Positions 17,679-26,373 of a stretch of DNA of 64,000 nt are shown piece by piece. The notes under the pieces were generated by a model. It ran no database searches, was not told the origin of the DNA, and worked only from the letters and a program-made list of their open reading frames with translations. Origin of the DNA: UBA1413 sp037447215 (GTDB lineage Bacteria; Bacteroidota; Bacteroidia; Bacteroidales; Prolixibacteraceae); contig JBBIHB010000007.1 of the NCBI GenBank assembly GCA_037447215.1, positions 1 through 64,000 on the forward strand. Reading direction: 5' to 3'. The position numbers were made by a program, and so were the translations under genes. Position 1 is the stretch's first letter. Each line of letters starts with the position of its first letter.

Positions 17679-19208
17679 TTAAACTTTCAATTTCCGGTAA
17701 CCTAGCCACCACACTAAGAATCCGCTGACCAATACAGTTAACAGACAGATTCCGGCAAGCGGAACTATCAGGATATAGAATGGACCTATAAGGTGCTCAA
17801 AAATACGGCCGGTATGAATTTCCAAAGCTACATTCCACAATGACATGGGAGTTTTTCTGATCATTTCACGGGTCATTTCCGGAAAGTCAGTATTATGATC
17901 CAATCCCTTAGCACCTGAATTGTAATCGAACCACCACGATTTGCCAACGGATGTATTCATCCAGCCAGCCACCATGTGATCCCCAACCGGTCGCCCTGTT
18001 GAAACGTTATAAGTGGTGGGTTTTCCGGTTATAAAATCAACCACCATTCCGGTTTTCAGGTTCCATACAAACATTCCGGTGAAAGAACCCACAAGATAGG
18101 TTTCATGGGTTAAAGGTTCAAATACATTCAAACCCATTACGCTGACCGGGGGCTGCGTAGGTGCCGGCACAAGGGGGTGGTCGAACAATTCGCCCGAAGC
18201 ATAAAATCCTTTTGAAGTTGAAAAAAGGTATGCCCCTATAGAATCGTTCCATACTACCCTCCGGAGTTTATCATGCCAGGCATTGTCGTTGTCGAGGTGG
18301 GTGTAAGGAATAATACCGACTTCTTTGCTGGCAATTGGGATTAACAGAGGGGGTCTGAGAAACATCCCTGCTATGGTATGTATAACTAAAAATGTTACTG
18401 CAATGTACCCGATTACATTATGCCAGTGCAGGTTCAAACGTTTGGCGGCAACGAGGCTTTTGGGATCAGCTATTCTTGCTTTTCTTCTTTTTATCCATTT
18501 CGGAAAAATGAAATGCATCAGGCCTGAAACCGAAAGCCAGATAACGGTAATGCCCAGAATATCGACAAACAACCTACCAGCCATGCCGAAAAGCTCTCCA
18601 CTATGAAGCTCCCAAAGAGTGTTGAAAAGGCCAACCTTTCTTTCATATCCCAGGTGGTCAGGAAGTTTGATGGGTATAAAATCAATCAGGTTAAATGTTT
18701 TAATGAGATGGCTGCGGGTAAGGATTATGAGTGTATCGCCTTTTAAAGTCAGATCAGTCATGCGTTTTTCTTTTAGCGGCAGGATGATTTTTTTCCAATT
18801 TATTTCTGACCGGTCAGTGACGAATAAACCGAAATGTGTGGCAGCAATCAACTTCCCATTATAGCTTTTCAATGCATAAATTTTCCTCTTGTCAATGCCT
18901 TTTGGCAAGCCGTGGTTGTAATCCTCAAAACAGGATAAATGGTTATCAGTTAGCCATATCCCTATATTTCCAAATATCAGGACAGAATCGTTGCCAATGG
19001 CAGTCGATCCCCTGACAGAAGCAAGATTCCAGTTTTTATACTGGTATCCTGGTGGCAATAATTTGCGTGGAATATCAATAGATGAAAAAGTTTCCCGGTG
19101 GTTAAGGATGATCCCCGAAAGGGCATATAATACAGCAAAGAAAGCAATAATGATTCCTGGCCATTTATGGAATTTTTTGAAAATCCTGATCAGTCGTGCC
19201 TTTCTCAT
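17679..19208 (-). CDS. PepSY-associated transmembrane protein
   Basis: A 509-aa membrane protein of the PepSY_TM type. It starts with FKKFHKWPGIIIAFFAVLYALSGIILNHRE, split here as FKKFHKWPGIIIAFFAVL and the following segment, the usual first helix with a His and the PepSY opening. Two more segments around residues 205-290 include a conserved NLHWHNVIGYIAVTFLVIHT, and the last helix is near the C-terminus. Between them lie two periplasmic regions with WxxDxxSG-like text. Such proteins are often tied to iron or siderophore uptake and may act as reductases, but that is not shown here. It lies 89 nt from the next porin gene on the same strand. Confidence 0.8.
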   Translation of the reverse strand: MRKARLIRIFKKFHKWPGIIIAFFAVLYALSGIILNHRETFSSIDIPRKLLPPGYQYKNWNLASVRGSTAIGNDSVLIFGNIGIWLTDNHLSCFEDYNHGLPKGIDKRKIYALKSYNGKLIAATHFGLFVTDRSEINWKKIILPLKEKRMTDLTLKGDTLIILTRSHLIKTFNLIDFIPIKLPDHLGYERKVGLFNTLWELHSGELFGMAGRLFVDILGITVIWLSVSGLMHFIFPKWIKRRKARIADPKSLVAAKRLNLHWHNVIGYIAVTFLVIHTIAGMFLRPPLLIPIASKEVGIIPYTHLDNDNAWHDKLRRVVWNDSIGAYLFSTSKGFYASGELFDHPLVPAPTQPPVSVMGLNVFEPLTHETYLVGSFTGMFVWNLKTGMVVDFITGKPTTYNVSTGRPVGDHMVAGWMNTSVGKSWWFDYNSGAKGLDHNTDFPEMTREMIRKTPMSLWNVALEIHTGRIFEHLIGPFYILIVPLAGICLLTVLVSGFLVWWLGYRKLKV

Positions 19209-19297
19209 TTTCCCAAATAAAAACCGGAATCAGGAATTCCCAATTCCGGGTAATTGTATTGCAAATTTAATAAAAATACTTAAAGGTGTTTTTATAA

Positions 19298-20539
19298 TCA
19301 GAAGAATTTCGGCGTAACGGCAATCATCAGATAAGCCCAGTTCTGCGTAACTTTATGACTACCTGATGGTTTTAAAATTTCCATACTTTCGCCGGCAAGC
19401 ATATGCGAATAACCTGCTGTGATTTTGGTAAAAGGGTTAACCGTGTAAGTCAGGTCGAAATCAATTTCGGTTCCCAGGTAGCTGCCGGCATTGTTTGGCA
19501 ATTTGGCATTTGAGGTGAAATAATGGATGTGCAGGTTCCATTGAATATTTTTAAACCTGCTGCAGGCCCATTTGAAATAATAATCGTTCAATCCAACATT
19601 GTTCAGATGGTTGCCTACATAAAAGTAGTCCATGTATCCGTTGAATTTATGATTGGTTCCATAAAGCGGATTGAAGGAATTATTTTTTTCTGTTTCACCA
19701 CTTTCAGTTCCGGATAGGATTTCCATACCTAATGTGGCAACTGCAGTTGGATTAATGCGGGCCGAAACTTCGAGCAGGAAGTTGAATGCAGAGATGTCTT
19801 TGTTTATATTATCTTTTCCGGTTTGGTAATAAAAGTTGGAGGCTACGTTAAGCGGTTTTGGATTAAAGGTGAAACGTCCTCCCAGTGTGTGCGAATAACG
19901 GTTCTCCTGTTTTCCCTGTGCAATAACCGGCACACCGTTGTTCAGAATCAGCAGGCTGAGCGCTTCGTTTGACCATGTCTTGTTTAACCAGACAAACTGC
20001 AGGTCTTTGTATGCATCAGGCCCGTTGTACATGTTATTCCTCCTGTCAGAGTTTTCATGGTGGGCAATCCCGAAGTGAAGGTTAATATCCCCTTCATATT
20101 TAAAGAGTGCAAGATCATGTGAACGGCCTTGCTGTGTCCATCCCACATTTCCGAAAATTCTCAGATCGTCATAGTTCAGTTCCTGTCGGCCTGCTTTGAG
20201 CGAAAATCTGGGTGAAAAAAGTATTTCGGCCCAACCCTGGTGCAAATACATGGCAAAATCCTGGTTTTCGACCAATTGCCTCTGGTTTCCCCAGTAGCGC
20301 ACATCCTGGACCACTAGGCCTGTCCTGATATGTTCGCTTGTGTACGAAAAATTCAACCGCGTACGTTGTGATGTAAATGTTGAAACATTCTGGTTTTCGG
20401 CGGCCAGGGTTGCATATCCGTGACTGATTTCCGTACGGGGCCTGAACTCACCCGACAACGAATACTGAGCCACCGAAACTTCGCAAATCAAATTTACTGC
20501 TATTAAAAGCAAACTTCTTTTTAATACATTTTTAATCAT
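19298..20539 (-). CDS. Alginate-export-type outer-membrane porin
   Basis: A 413-aa protein with a signal peptide (cleavage after SVAQ) followed by a beta-barrel that resembles the alginate_exp family: YSLSGEFRPRTEISHGY, SQRTRLNFSYTSEHIRTGLVVQDVRYWG and FSLKAGRQELNYDDLRIFG are the typical opening strands. The C-terminus ends in Phe, as barrel proteins do. In Bacteroidota many proteins of this family have no alginate link, so a general porin role is as likely. It is upstream of the PepSY membrane-protein gene and 112 nt downstream of nrfA on the same strand. Confidence 0.8.
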   Translation of the reverse strand: MIKNVLKRSLLLIAVNLICEVSVAQYSLSGEFRPRTEISHGYATLAAENQNVSTFTSQRTRLNFSYTSEHIRTGLVVQDVRYWGNQRQLVENQDFAMYLHQGWAEILFSPRFSLKAGRQELNYDDLRIFGNVGWTQQGRSHDLALFKYEGDINLHFGIAHHENSDRRNNMYNGPDAYKDLQFVWLNKTWSNEALSLLILNNGVPVIAQGKQENRYSHTLGGRFTFNPKPLNVASNFYYQTGKDNINKDISAFNFLLEVSARINPTAVATLGMEILSGTESGETEKNNSFNPLYGTNHKFNGYMDYFYVGNHLNNVGLNDYYFKWACSRFKNIQWNLHIHYFTSNAKLPNNAGSYLGTEIDFDLTYTVNPFTKITAGYSHMLAGESMEILKPSGSHKVTQNWAYLMIAVTPKFF

Positions 20540-20584
20540 AATATTTTTTCTACTTTTACCTAAAATACTTTAACCTTTGGCTTC

Positions 20585-20640
20585 GGTTATGTTCAGCTAT
20601 CGTAGTGCCACTGGTCGGTGTGCTGAGTCGAAACATAACC
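20585..20640 (-). terminator. Long hairpin downstream of nrfA
   Basis: GGTTATGTT (20585-20593) pairs with AACATAACC (20632-20640), and CAGC (20594-20597) with GCTG (20622-20625). It lies 12 nt after the end of nrfA on the minus strand. There is no strong U-run, so it may be a 3' stabilising hairpin or repeat rather than a terminator. Confidence 0.4.
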
Positions 20641-20651
20641 TTTCAACTTTT

Positions 20652-22153
20652 CTAATTCCAATTCGCTTCCCTTTCAGCAGCTGCAGCTTTCCATTGCGGC
20701 ACAATTTCTTTCAGGAAAACAGCTTTTTCGTCGTTGAACTTATTCATATCGAGGCCGATAAATTCCTGAGCTTTTGCTTTTGTGCTGATATCGGGATAAG
20801 GAACCTCCTGGTTAAATCCTAAACTTGCAAGTAATCTGGCCAGTTTTACCCTCGTTTCAGAAGCAATATTAAGGCCCGTTGATACAATCCTCGCCATTTC
20901 GATCGGGGCATGGAATGAGCCTCCATGGCTGGCTGCAACAAAGTCCCAACGCCATTGTGCATGTCGGATACCTGTCAGGATATCTTTCATCTGTGCTTCG
21001 GTAGCCCCAAGGTCCCAGGCTTTTTGGCCTCAACATGGGCACGCACCAACATTTTTTCGAGTTCGTGGCGTGCCTCAAGTATTTTATCCTGCCGTTCATA
21101 AACACTTTGAACCAGGGTAAGCGCTTCTTCGCGATGGCAAACCTGGCACGATGCTGAAATATTGTTTAGCGGTGATTGCATTTTATGGTTGGTAAATTTC
21201 TGGCCACCTTCGCTGTGGTATGGCATATGACAATCGGCACAGGAAACGCCCTTTTGAGCATGAATGCCGAGAATGAATACTTCGTAATCGGGGTGCTGGG
21301 CTTTCAGCATAGGTGCTCTGCTGATGGCATGTGTCCAATCGGCAAACTCAATGTTGTCGTAATATTCTTCCATTGCCTCCACTGTGAAACCTAAATCCCA
21401 CGGGAAGGTAAGGTACTGAGCGCCTTCAACTTTTTTCTTGTTGAAGTAATACTCCACATGGCATTGGGCACAAACCAGGCTACGCATCTCCTGGTAAGAG
21501 GCTTTTGTTATGTCACGCCCTTGTCTTTCAAATGCTTCAATCAGTGCCGGACGTGTAATATGGAGATTGGCTGTTTTTGGGTCGTGGCAATCGGCACAAC
21601 CAATCGGATTAATTACTTCGGTGCCGAGGCTTGCCCAGGTTTTGGAATAAAACTGAGCAACACCCATTTCGTTCATTAATCTGGGAACATCCGGACTTTT
21701 GCAAGTCCAGCAGGTTGATGGCTGTGGCCCTGCATCAGGGGTCATAGGGGCGCCGACCCTGAGTGAATTGTAAACATCTTCAACTGAATAATAGTGGCCA
21801 CGCCCCTGTTTATAATCCCTCGAAAAGAGGTACCCTGCCCATAACACCACAAATTGAGGTTCCAGTTCAAGCATATCGATCATGGTATTTCCACCATGTT
21901 TGCTTTGGAACGATGTGTCGGCAGTACCATAATAGGATTGAAACTGACGGGGAAAGTTCTGTCCCCAAACTTCATTACGTGGTTCAAAATCGCGGATTTG
22001 AACCAATGGGGCGTTAACAAAAACGGCTTCGGCGCGCCGCTCAATTATTGTTGAGGCCAGAAGGCCCAACAAGAATACCATTATTATGGTTGCGAAAAAA
22101 ATTGCCCATGCCAGGGCAGGTTTTTTATCGGTTAATTCAGTAATGCTTTTCAT
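20652..22153 (-). pseudogene. nrfA: Ammonia-forming cytochrome c nitrite reductase, frameshifted
   Basis: Periplasmic pentaheme enzyme reducing nitrite to ammonium with six electrons. The reading frame has a membrane anchor (ALAWAIFFATIIMVFLLGL), the catalytic heme motif CWTCK, and four CxxCH motifs (CADCH, CAQCH, CADCH, CQVCH). After AHVEAKKP the frame is lost at a run of five A residues (plus-strand T5 at 21021-21025); one extra A would give AKKAWDLGATEAQMKDILTG and join the last 113 residues, including RHAQWRWDFVAASHGG, a perfect NrfA C-terminus. So the gene is whole apart from one missing base, by mutation or by assembly error. The start at 22153 (MKSITEL) is chosen because a longer start would overlap nrfH. 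Confidence 0.9.
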
Positions 22154-22166
22154 ATTTGTTCTGATT

Positions 22167-22742
22167 TTATTGATTTCCAACTATTTTTCTCATCCAGACT
22201 GGTACGGGGCTTTCAGGAGTGGGGACCCTGGCAAAAGGTACACTTGACAATGAATTTACGCTGCCATGCGGAACTTCGCGGTGGCATTCCACACAACGGC
22301 GCCCTTCCCTGATGGCCCTGTGCATGGGCGACGAGGCTTCAACACGGTAATCCCTGATCAGGTGTTCATGACAACGCACACAGTTGTTGTGTACTGCCCT
22401 TGCCCCGGCTGGTTTAATGTGGATGACCTGGGGTTCGAGCCTTAAGGTGAACATGGTGGCGTGCCGTATACCATCCATAGCCTTAAAATAATATTTGTTG
22501 ACAAAATTGTTTTGTGGTACATGGCAATCGTTGCAGTGTGCCACTTCCCGGTGCGAACTGTGGCTCCATGTGGCATACTGCGGCGACATTATGTGACAGT
22601 TAACACAGGTTTGCGGATTATCGGAAATATAGGAATGCGCTTTCGATAAATATACTGAATAGAGCGCAAGCCCAATAAAAATGGCAATAACTATCATTAC
22701 CGGGAAAAGCCATTTTGGTGGAGGCAATAGTCGTTTCAGCAT
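22167..22742 (-). CDS. nrfH: NrfH, NapC/NirT-type tetraheme quinol dehydrogenase
   Basis: Membrane-anchored cytochrome that takes electrons from menaquinol and passes them to NrfA. The 191-aa product has an N-terminal membrane helix (PVMIVIAIFIGLALYSVYLS) and four CxxCH sites: CVNCH, CNDCH, CVRCH and CVECH, with CHIMSPQYATW, the known NrfH/NapC start of heme 1. It is 13 nt upstream of nrfA on the same strand, the standard nrfHA order. Cytochrome c maturation genes are not in the window. Confidence 0.93.
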   Translation of the reverse strand: MLKRLLPPPKWLFPVMIVIAIFIGLALYSVYLSKAHSYISDNPQTCVNCHIMSPQYATWSHSSHREVAHCNDCHVPQNNFVNKYYFKAMDGIRHATMFTLRLEPQVIHIKPAGARAVHNNCVRCHEHLIRDYRVEASSPMHRAIREGRRCVECHREVPHGSVNSLSSVPFARVPTPESPVPVWMRKIVGNQ

Positions 22743-23129
22743 ATGATTCGGTTTTATATATTTTGATGCAATATCCGTTAAATATACGATTTAAGCTGTA
22801 TCATTAGTTACATAACACGTAGAAATATTAAAAATTGCAGGTTATTTCAAAGGCTCAAAAGGCAGGCAATTTTCAAGGATCGATCGTCTCACGGATTCCT
22901 TATTTAATGTTTATATACTCATTTAATTAAAATCATATTAAATTGCGCTTATAGAATAATAAAATGTTCATAATTTTCATGAATTAACGCAAAAAAAATA
23001 TTTTTGACCCTATGTTAAGGAATTTTCCATATCATCATCTTATGGACTATTTTTACGTCCGGATTGTGAAAAAAAAAGGGCTTTTTTTAGCGGAATACAT
23101 TATTATAATCCATACAAACCAATTTTTAT
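22743..23129. other. Divergent intergenic region between nrfH and a porin gene
   Basis: 387 nt, very AT-rich, without a supported gene. A TAnnTTTG-type -7 element (TATTTTTG, 22999-23006) points toward the plus-strand porin gene but no good -33 partner was seen. No clear FNR/CRP-like TTGAT-N4-ATCAA box was found for nrfHA. It must carry the promoters of both genes. Confidence 0.4.
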
Positions 23130-24365
23130 ATGAAGAAAGCATTAATTATCATTTTTCTCCTGAATATATTACAAACATCTGGACAAGGTATAATTACCGA
23201 AAAGGGTTTGAACCTCAGTTTTTCTGGTTTTGTCAAAAATGATTTTATTTTTGATACACGTCGTAATGTTGAAGCTGTTGACGGTTTATTTACTCTTTGG
23301 CCACTCAAACCGCAAGTGGATGCCAATGGAGAAGATATCAATGCTCAGCCAAGTGCAAGGATGTTTTCCATTGCAACCCGATTTGCTACCCGTTTATCGG
23401 GGATTGAGTTTGGAAATGTAAAATTCGGTGCCTTTGTGGAGATTGATTTTACCGGTGGCGATGCAGCCAACAGCATCAGGTTGAGACATACTTACACCAC
23501 TTTTACATGGCCCAATACACAAGTTCTGATTGGCAGAACCTGGCATCCAACTTTTGTCGAGAAAGTTTTTCCCGGTGTTATGGCGCTCAACACCGGTGTT
23601 CCGTTTCAAGTGTTCAACCGCAGCCCACAACTCAGGGTTACGCATCATGTTACCAAGAGTTTTGATATTATCGGAGCAGCAATTTATCAGATCAACTACA
23701 TCAATTTTGGTCCTGATGGGGCAAGTTCGCGCTACCAGCGCGATGCCTTAATTCCAAACCTTCACTTCCAGTTACAGTATTACAATCAGAGCTGGGTTTT
23801 GGGAGCGGGAGTTGACTGGAAAACCATTCAACCAAGAAGCTTCACTGTGGGAAACGAAAACAAAAGATATGTTACAACCGAAAAACTCAGTTCGATGGCG
23901 GCATTGGCTTATCTGAAATATACCAATGGAAAGTTCGAACTGAAAATCAAATCAATGTTTGGACAAAATGTATCGGAGAGCCTTCTTGCCGGAGGGTATG
24001 CTGTAGCGTCCATCAATCCGCAAACCGGTTATGAAACCTACACACCTACCAACCACACCTACAATTTTGTAAATTTTATGTATGGGAATACCTGGAGAGC
24101 AGGATTGTTTTTAGGTTATATGAAAAACCTGGGTACTTCGAAAAATCCGGTTGGGCAATTTTATGCTCGTGGTGCCGATGTGGATGTGTGTTACCGCATT
24201 TCACCGCAACTAACCTGGAGGTATAAAAGTTTTATTGCTTCATGGGAACCCGAAATTACTTCAGTTAGTTACGGAAACATCGATATGAATGATAAAGGGA
24301 AAGTGAAAGATGCTGAATTTGTTACAAACTTCAGAAGTTTATTCACCATTATGTATATGTTTTAA
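23130..24365 (+). CDS. Outer-membrane porin-like beta-barrel protein
   Basis: A 411-aa protein with a signal peptide (MKKALIIIFLLNILQTSGQG) and a beta-barrel-like body: LNLSFSGFVKNDFIFDTR, FGAFVEIDFTGG, RHTYTTFTWPNTQVLIGRTW, and C-terminal FRSLFTIMYMF ending in Phe. The opening SFSGFVKNDFIFDTR with IGRTWHP resembles DcaP-like trimeric porins. Divergent from nrfHA across a 387-nt spacer, so a link to nitrite or nitrate uptake is possible but unsupported. No cotranscribed neighbour downstream (425 nt to pheA). Confidence 0.7.
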   Translation: MKKALIIIFLLNILQTSGQGIITEKGLNLSFSGFVKNDFIFDTRRNVEAVDGLFTLWPLKPQVDANGEDINAQPSARMFSIATRFATRLSGIEFGNVKFGAFVEIDFTGGDAANSIRLRHTYTTFTWPNTQVLIGRTWHPTFVEKVFPGVMALNTGVPFQVFNRSPQLRVTHHVTKSFDIIGAAIYQINYINFGPDGASSRYQRDALIPNLHFQLQYYNQSWVLGAGVDWKTIQPRSFTVGNENKRYVTTEKLSSMAALAYLKYTNGKFELKIKSMFGQNVSESLLAGGYAVASINPQTGYETYTPTNHTYNFVNFMYGNTWRAGLFLGYMKNLGTSKNPVGQFYARGADVDVCYRISPQLTWRYKSFIASWEPEITSVSYGNIDMNDKGKVKDAEFVTNFRSLFTIMYMF

Positions 24366-24790
24366 TTGTGTAATTGAATTACGCAAGAAACTCTGAAGGT
24401 ATTTTTGGAGATAGAGGTGGAATCCCTTGAAAGGAAAAGGCTGAAAATTTTGCAGGTGAAACGGCTATGATTAGCCATTTGGGCTTCGAAAATATCGTCA
24501 TCTTATGACAATTGTTTTTCGGATAATAACCTTTGATTTTTCGGCATGTGCAATTATATGCATTCCATTCACCCCTTTTTTCTTTCCCATTACAATCGTA
24601 TATTTGGCCTTACTAAAATGATGCATGAAATGAGCCATAAGAAAAATATTCATACCAACCGAAAATACCCGCCTGCTCTCCTGAGAATTTGGTTCTGTCA
24701 GAAAGTAACGGGCAGGAATATTTTTCGTTGGCGAAACAAAGTTCATCGGAGCTAATTCCATCCGATCATTAAAAAAAACAATTTATACGA
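24366..24790. other. Intergenic region before pheA with a short leader hairpin
   Basis: 425 nt between the porin gene and pheA. Open frames of 69 and 87 codons on opposite strands exist here but have no recognisable features. Near the 3' end ATCGGA (24745-24750) pairs with TCCGAT (24761-24766) around ATTCCA; the segment 24755-24775 matches 19 of 21 bases with one at 37189-37209 in front of another gene. Confidence 0.45.
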
Positions 24791-25627
24791 ATGAAACAAA
24801 TTGCTATACAGGGAATTGCCGGGTCGTTTCACGAGGATGCGGTGCGGCAATACTACAACGAAGATGTTGAAATAGTTGAATGTAAGTCGTTTACCAGTGT
24901 ATGCGAACTTATCGACTCTGATAAGGTGGAATATGCCGCCATGGCCATCGAAAATTCCATAGCCGGCAGCCTGCTCAACAATTACCAGTTGATCCGCGAT
25001 TACCACCTTAAAATTATCGGTGAGATTTACATCCATATCCAGATGAACCTGATGTCGGTCGAATGTGTGAAGAAAGCCGACATCACAGATATTTACTCGC
25101 ACCCCATTGCATTGAAGCAATGTGCCGAATACCTCGAAAAATATTTCCCCAATGCCAGGCAACACGAAATGAGCGACACTGCCGCTTCGGCAAAGTTTAT
25201 TTCCGAAGAAAAGCCAAAGGGCGCGGCCGCCATTGGCAACCTACGTTCGGCCGAAATTTACGGACTGAATATAATTGAAACCGGTATCGAAACCAATAAA
25301 AAGAATTATACCCGTTTCCTGATCCTGTCGAAACACGGGATACCCAGCGAGTTTGCCAACAAAGCATCCATCTGTTTCGAGGTGGGCCATTTTTACGGTG
25401 CTTTGGCCAGGGTGCTCAACACGTTTGCCGAGAACCGCATTAACCTCACCAAAATACAATCGGTGCCAATAATAGGTAAACCCAATGAATACACCTTTCA
25501 TGTGGATATTGAATGGGAATCGCCAGATAATTATGAACATGCTATCCACCAGGTGCTGAAAAGTGTTTCTAGCCTGGCCATACTGGGCGAGTATAAGCGG
25601 GGCGAGTTGGCCATCCACAACCAGTAA
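24791..25627 (+). CDS. pheA: Prephenate dehydratase
   Basis: Converts prephenate to phenylpyruvate in phenylalanine synthesis. The 278-aa product has the catalytic-domain motifs IQGIAGSFHEDAV, AAMAIENSIAGSLL, SHPIALKQCAEYL and the signature NYTRFLIL with the catalytic Thr-Arg-Phe, followed by an ACT domain (about residues 200-275) whose KIQSVPIIGKPNEYTFHVD is close to the phenylalanine-binding ESRP/GALV-type segment, so feedback control is likely. No chorismate mutase domain is fused. Flavodoxin follows after 29 nt. The usual tyrosine/phenylalanine partner genes are not next to it. Confidence 0.93.
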   Translation: MKQIAIQGIAGSFHEDAVRQYYNEDVEIVECKSFTSVCELIDSDKVEYAAMAIENSIAGSLLNNYQLIRDYHLKIIGEIYIHIQMNLMSVECVKKADITDIYSHPIALKQCAEYLEKYFPNARQHEMSDTAASAKFISEEKPKGAAAIGNLRSAEIYGLNIIETGIETNKKNYTRFLILSKHGIPSEFANKASICFEVGHFYGALARVLNTFAENRINLTKIQSVPIIGKPNEYTFHVDIEWESPDNYEHAIHQVLKSVSSLAILGEYKRGELAIHNQ

Positions 25628-25656
25628 AAAAATAACAAGGTAAAAACTACATCATT

Positions 25657-26181
25657 ATGAGCAGGATCGGATTATTCTTTGGCCCGTTGAAAGGTTCGGT
25701 TAACCGGGTTGCCGATTTGATAAGCGATAGGATTGGCGCCGAAAAAGTGGAAATGGTACCGGTGAGAACAGCCACTCCCGACGACTTCAAACGTTTCGAT
25801 AAAATTATTTTCGGAATTTCGACAGTTGGGAAAGAAACCTGGGATTCCAGCATCAATAAAACCGACTGGGGCATTTTTCTACCTGAAGTAAGTAAAGGCG
25901 ACTTTGCCGGAAAAACCGTGGCCATATTCGGATTGGGCAACCACATAACCTATGCGTCCAGTTTTGTCGATTTTATGGGATTACTGGCCCGCGAACTGAT
26001 GAAAACCGAGGCCCGGATTGTGGGGCATGTGCCTGCCGAAGATTACGAATTTGAGGAGTCGGCAGCCATTTTCGAAGGAAAATTTATTGGCTTGCCCCTC
26101 GACGAGGATTTTGAACCGGAATTAACACCCGAAAGAGTCAGTAATTGGCTCAAATCGATCAAAAATGACTTCGGATTTTAA
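25657..26181 (+). CDS. Flavodoxin
   Basis: Small FMN electron carrier that can replace ferredoxin. The 174-aa product opens with IGLFFGPLKGSVNRVADLI, the FMN phosphate-loop region, though the usual T/S-G-x-T is altered to GPLKGSV. Then KIIFGISTVGKETWDSS, KTVAIFGLGNHITYASSFVD (the long-chain flavodoxin loop with the Gly-x-Gly) and the closing FEPELTPERVSNWL. Length fits the long-chain group. It is 29 nt after pheA, and 193 nt before the aminotransferase/oxidoreductase operon for which it could carry electrons. The changed phosphate loop is odd and may alter FMN binding. Confidence 0.8.
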   Translation: MSRIGLFFGPLKGSVNRVADLISDRIGAEKVEMVPVRTATPDDFKRFDKIIFGISTVGKETWDSSINKTDWGIFLPEVSKGDFAGKTVAIFGLGNHITYASSFVDFMGLLARELMKTEARIVGHVPAEDYEFEESAAIFEGKFIGLPLDEDFEPELTPERVSNWLKSIKNDFGF

Positions 26182-26373
26182 ATATTGATAAAAATCAGGG
26201 TAATTTTTTTACATGATTTTCTTTTATTTAATCGTTAACCACCCTCATTAACTTTAAATGCTTAACCAATATCAGGCCTCATCTTTTGGTTTGAAAACCG
26301 ATTGAAACAGGCCGGCGGGTAAAGTTTTGGTATTATAAAAACCTTTAGTTTCTTTATCAGATAATTTTAGAAA

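Noticed and set aside
24498..24761. 87-codon frame on the minus strand and a 69-codon frame on the plus strand in the pheA upstream region
   Set aside because: They overlap each other on opposite strands, show no recognisable motif or signal, and the sequence is better explained as a leader region.
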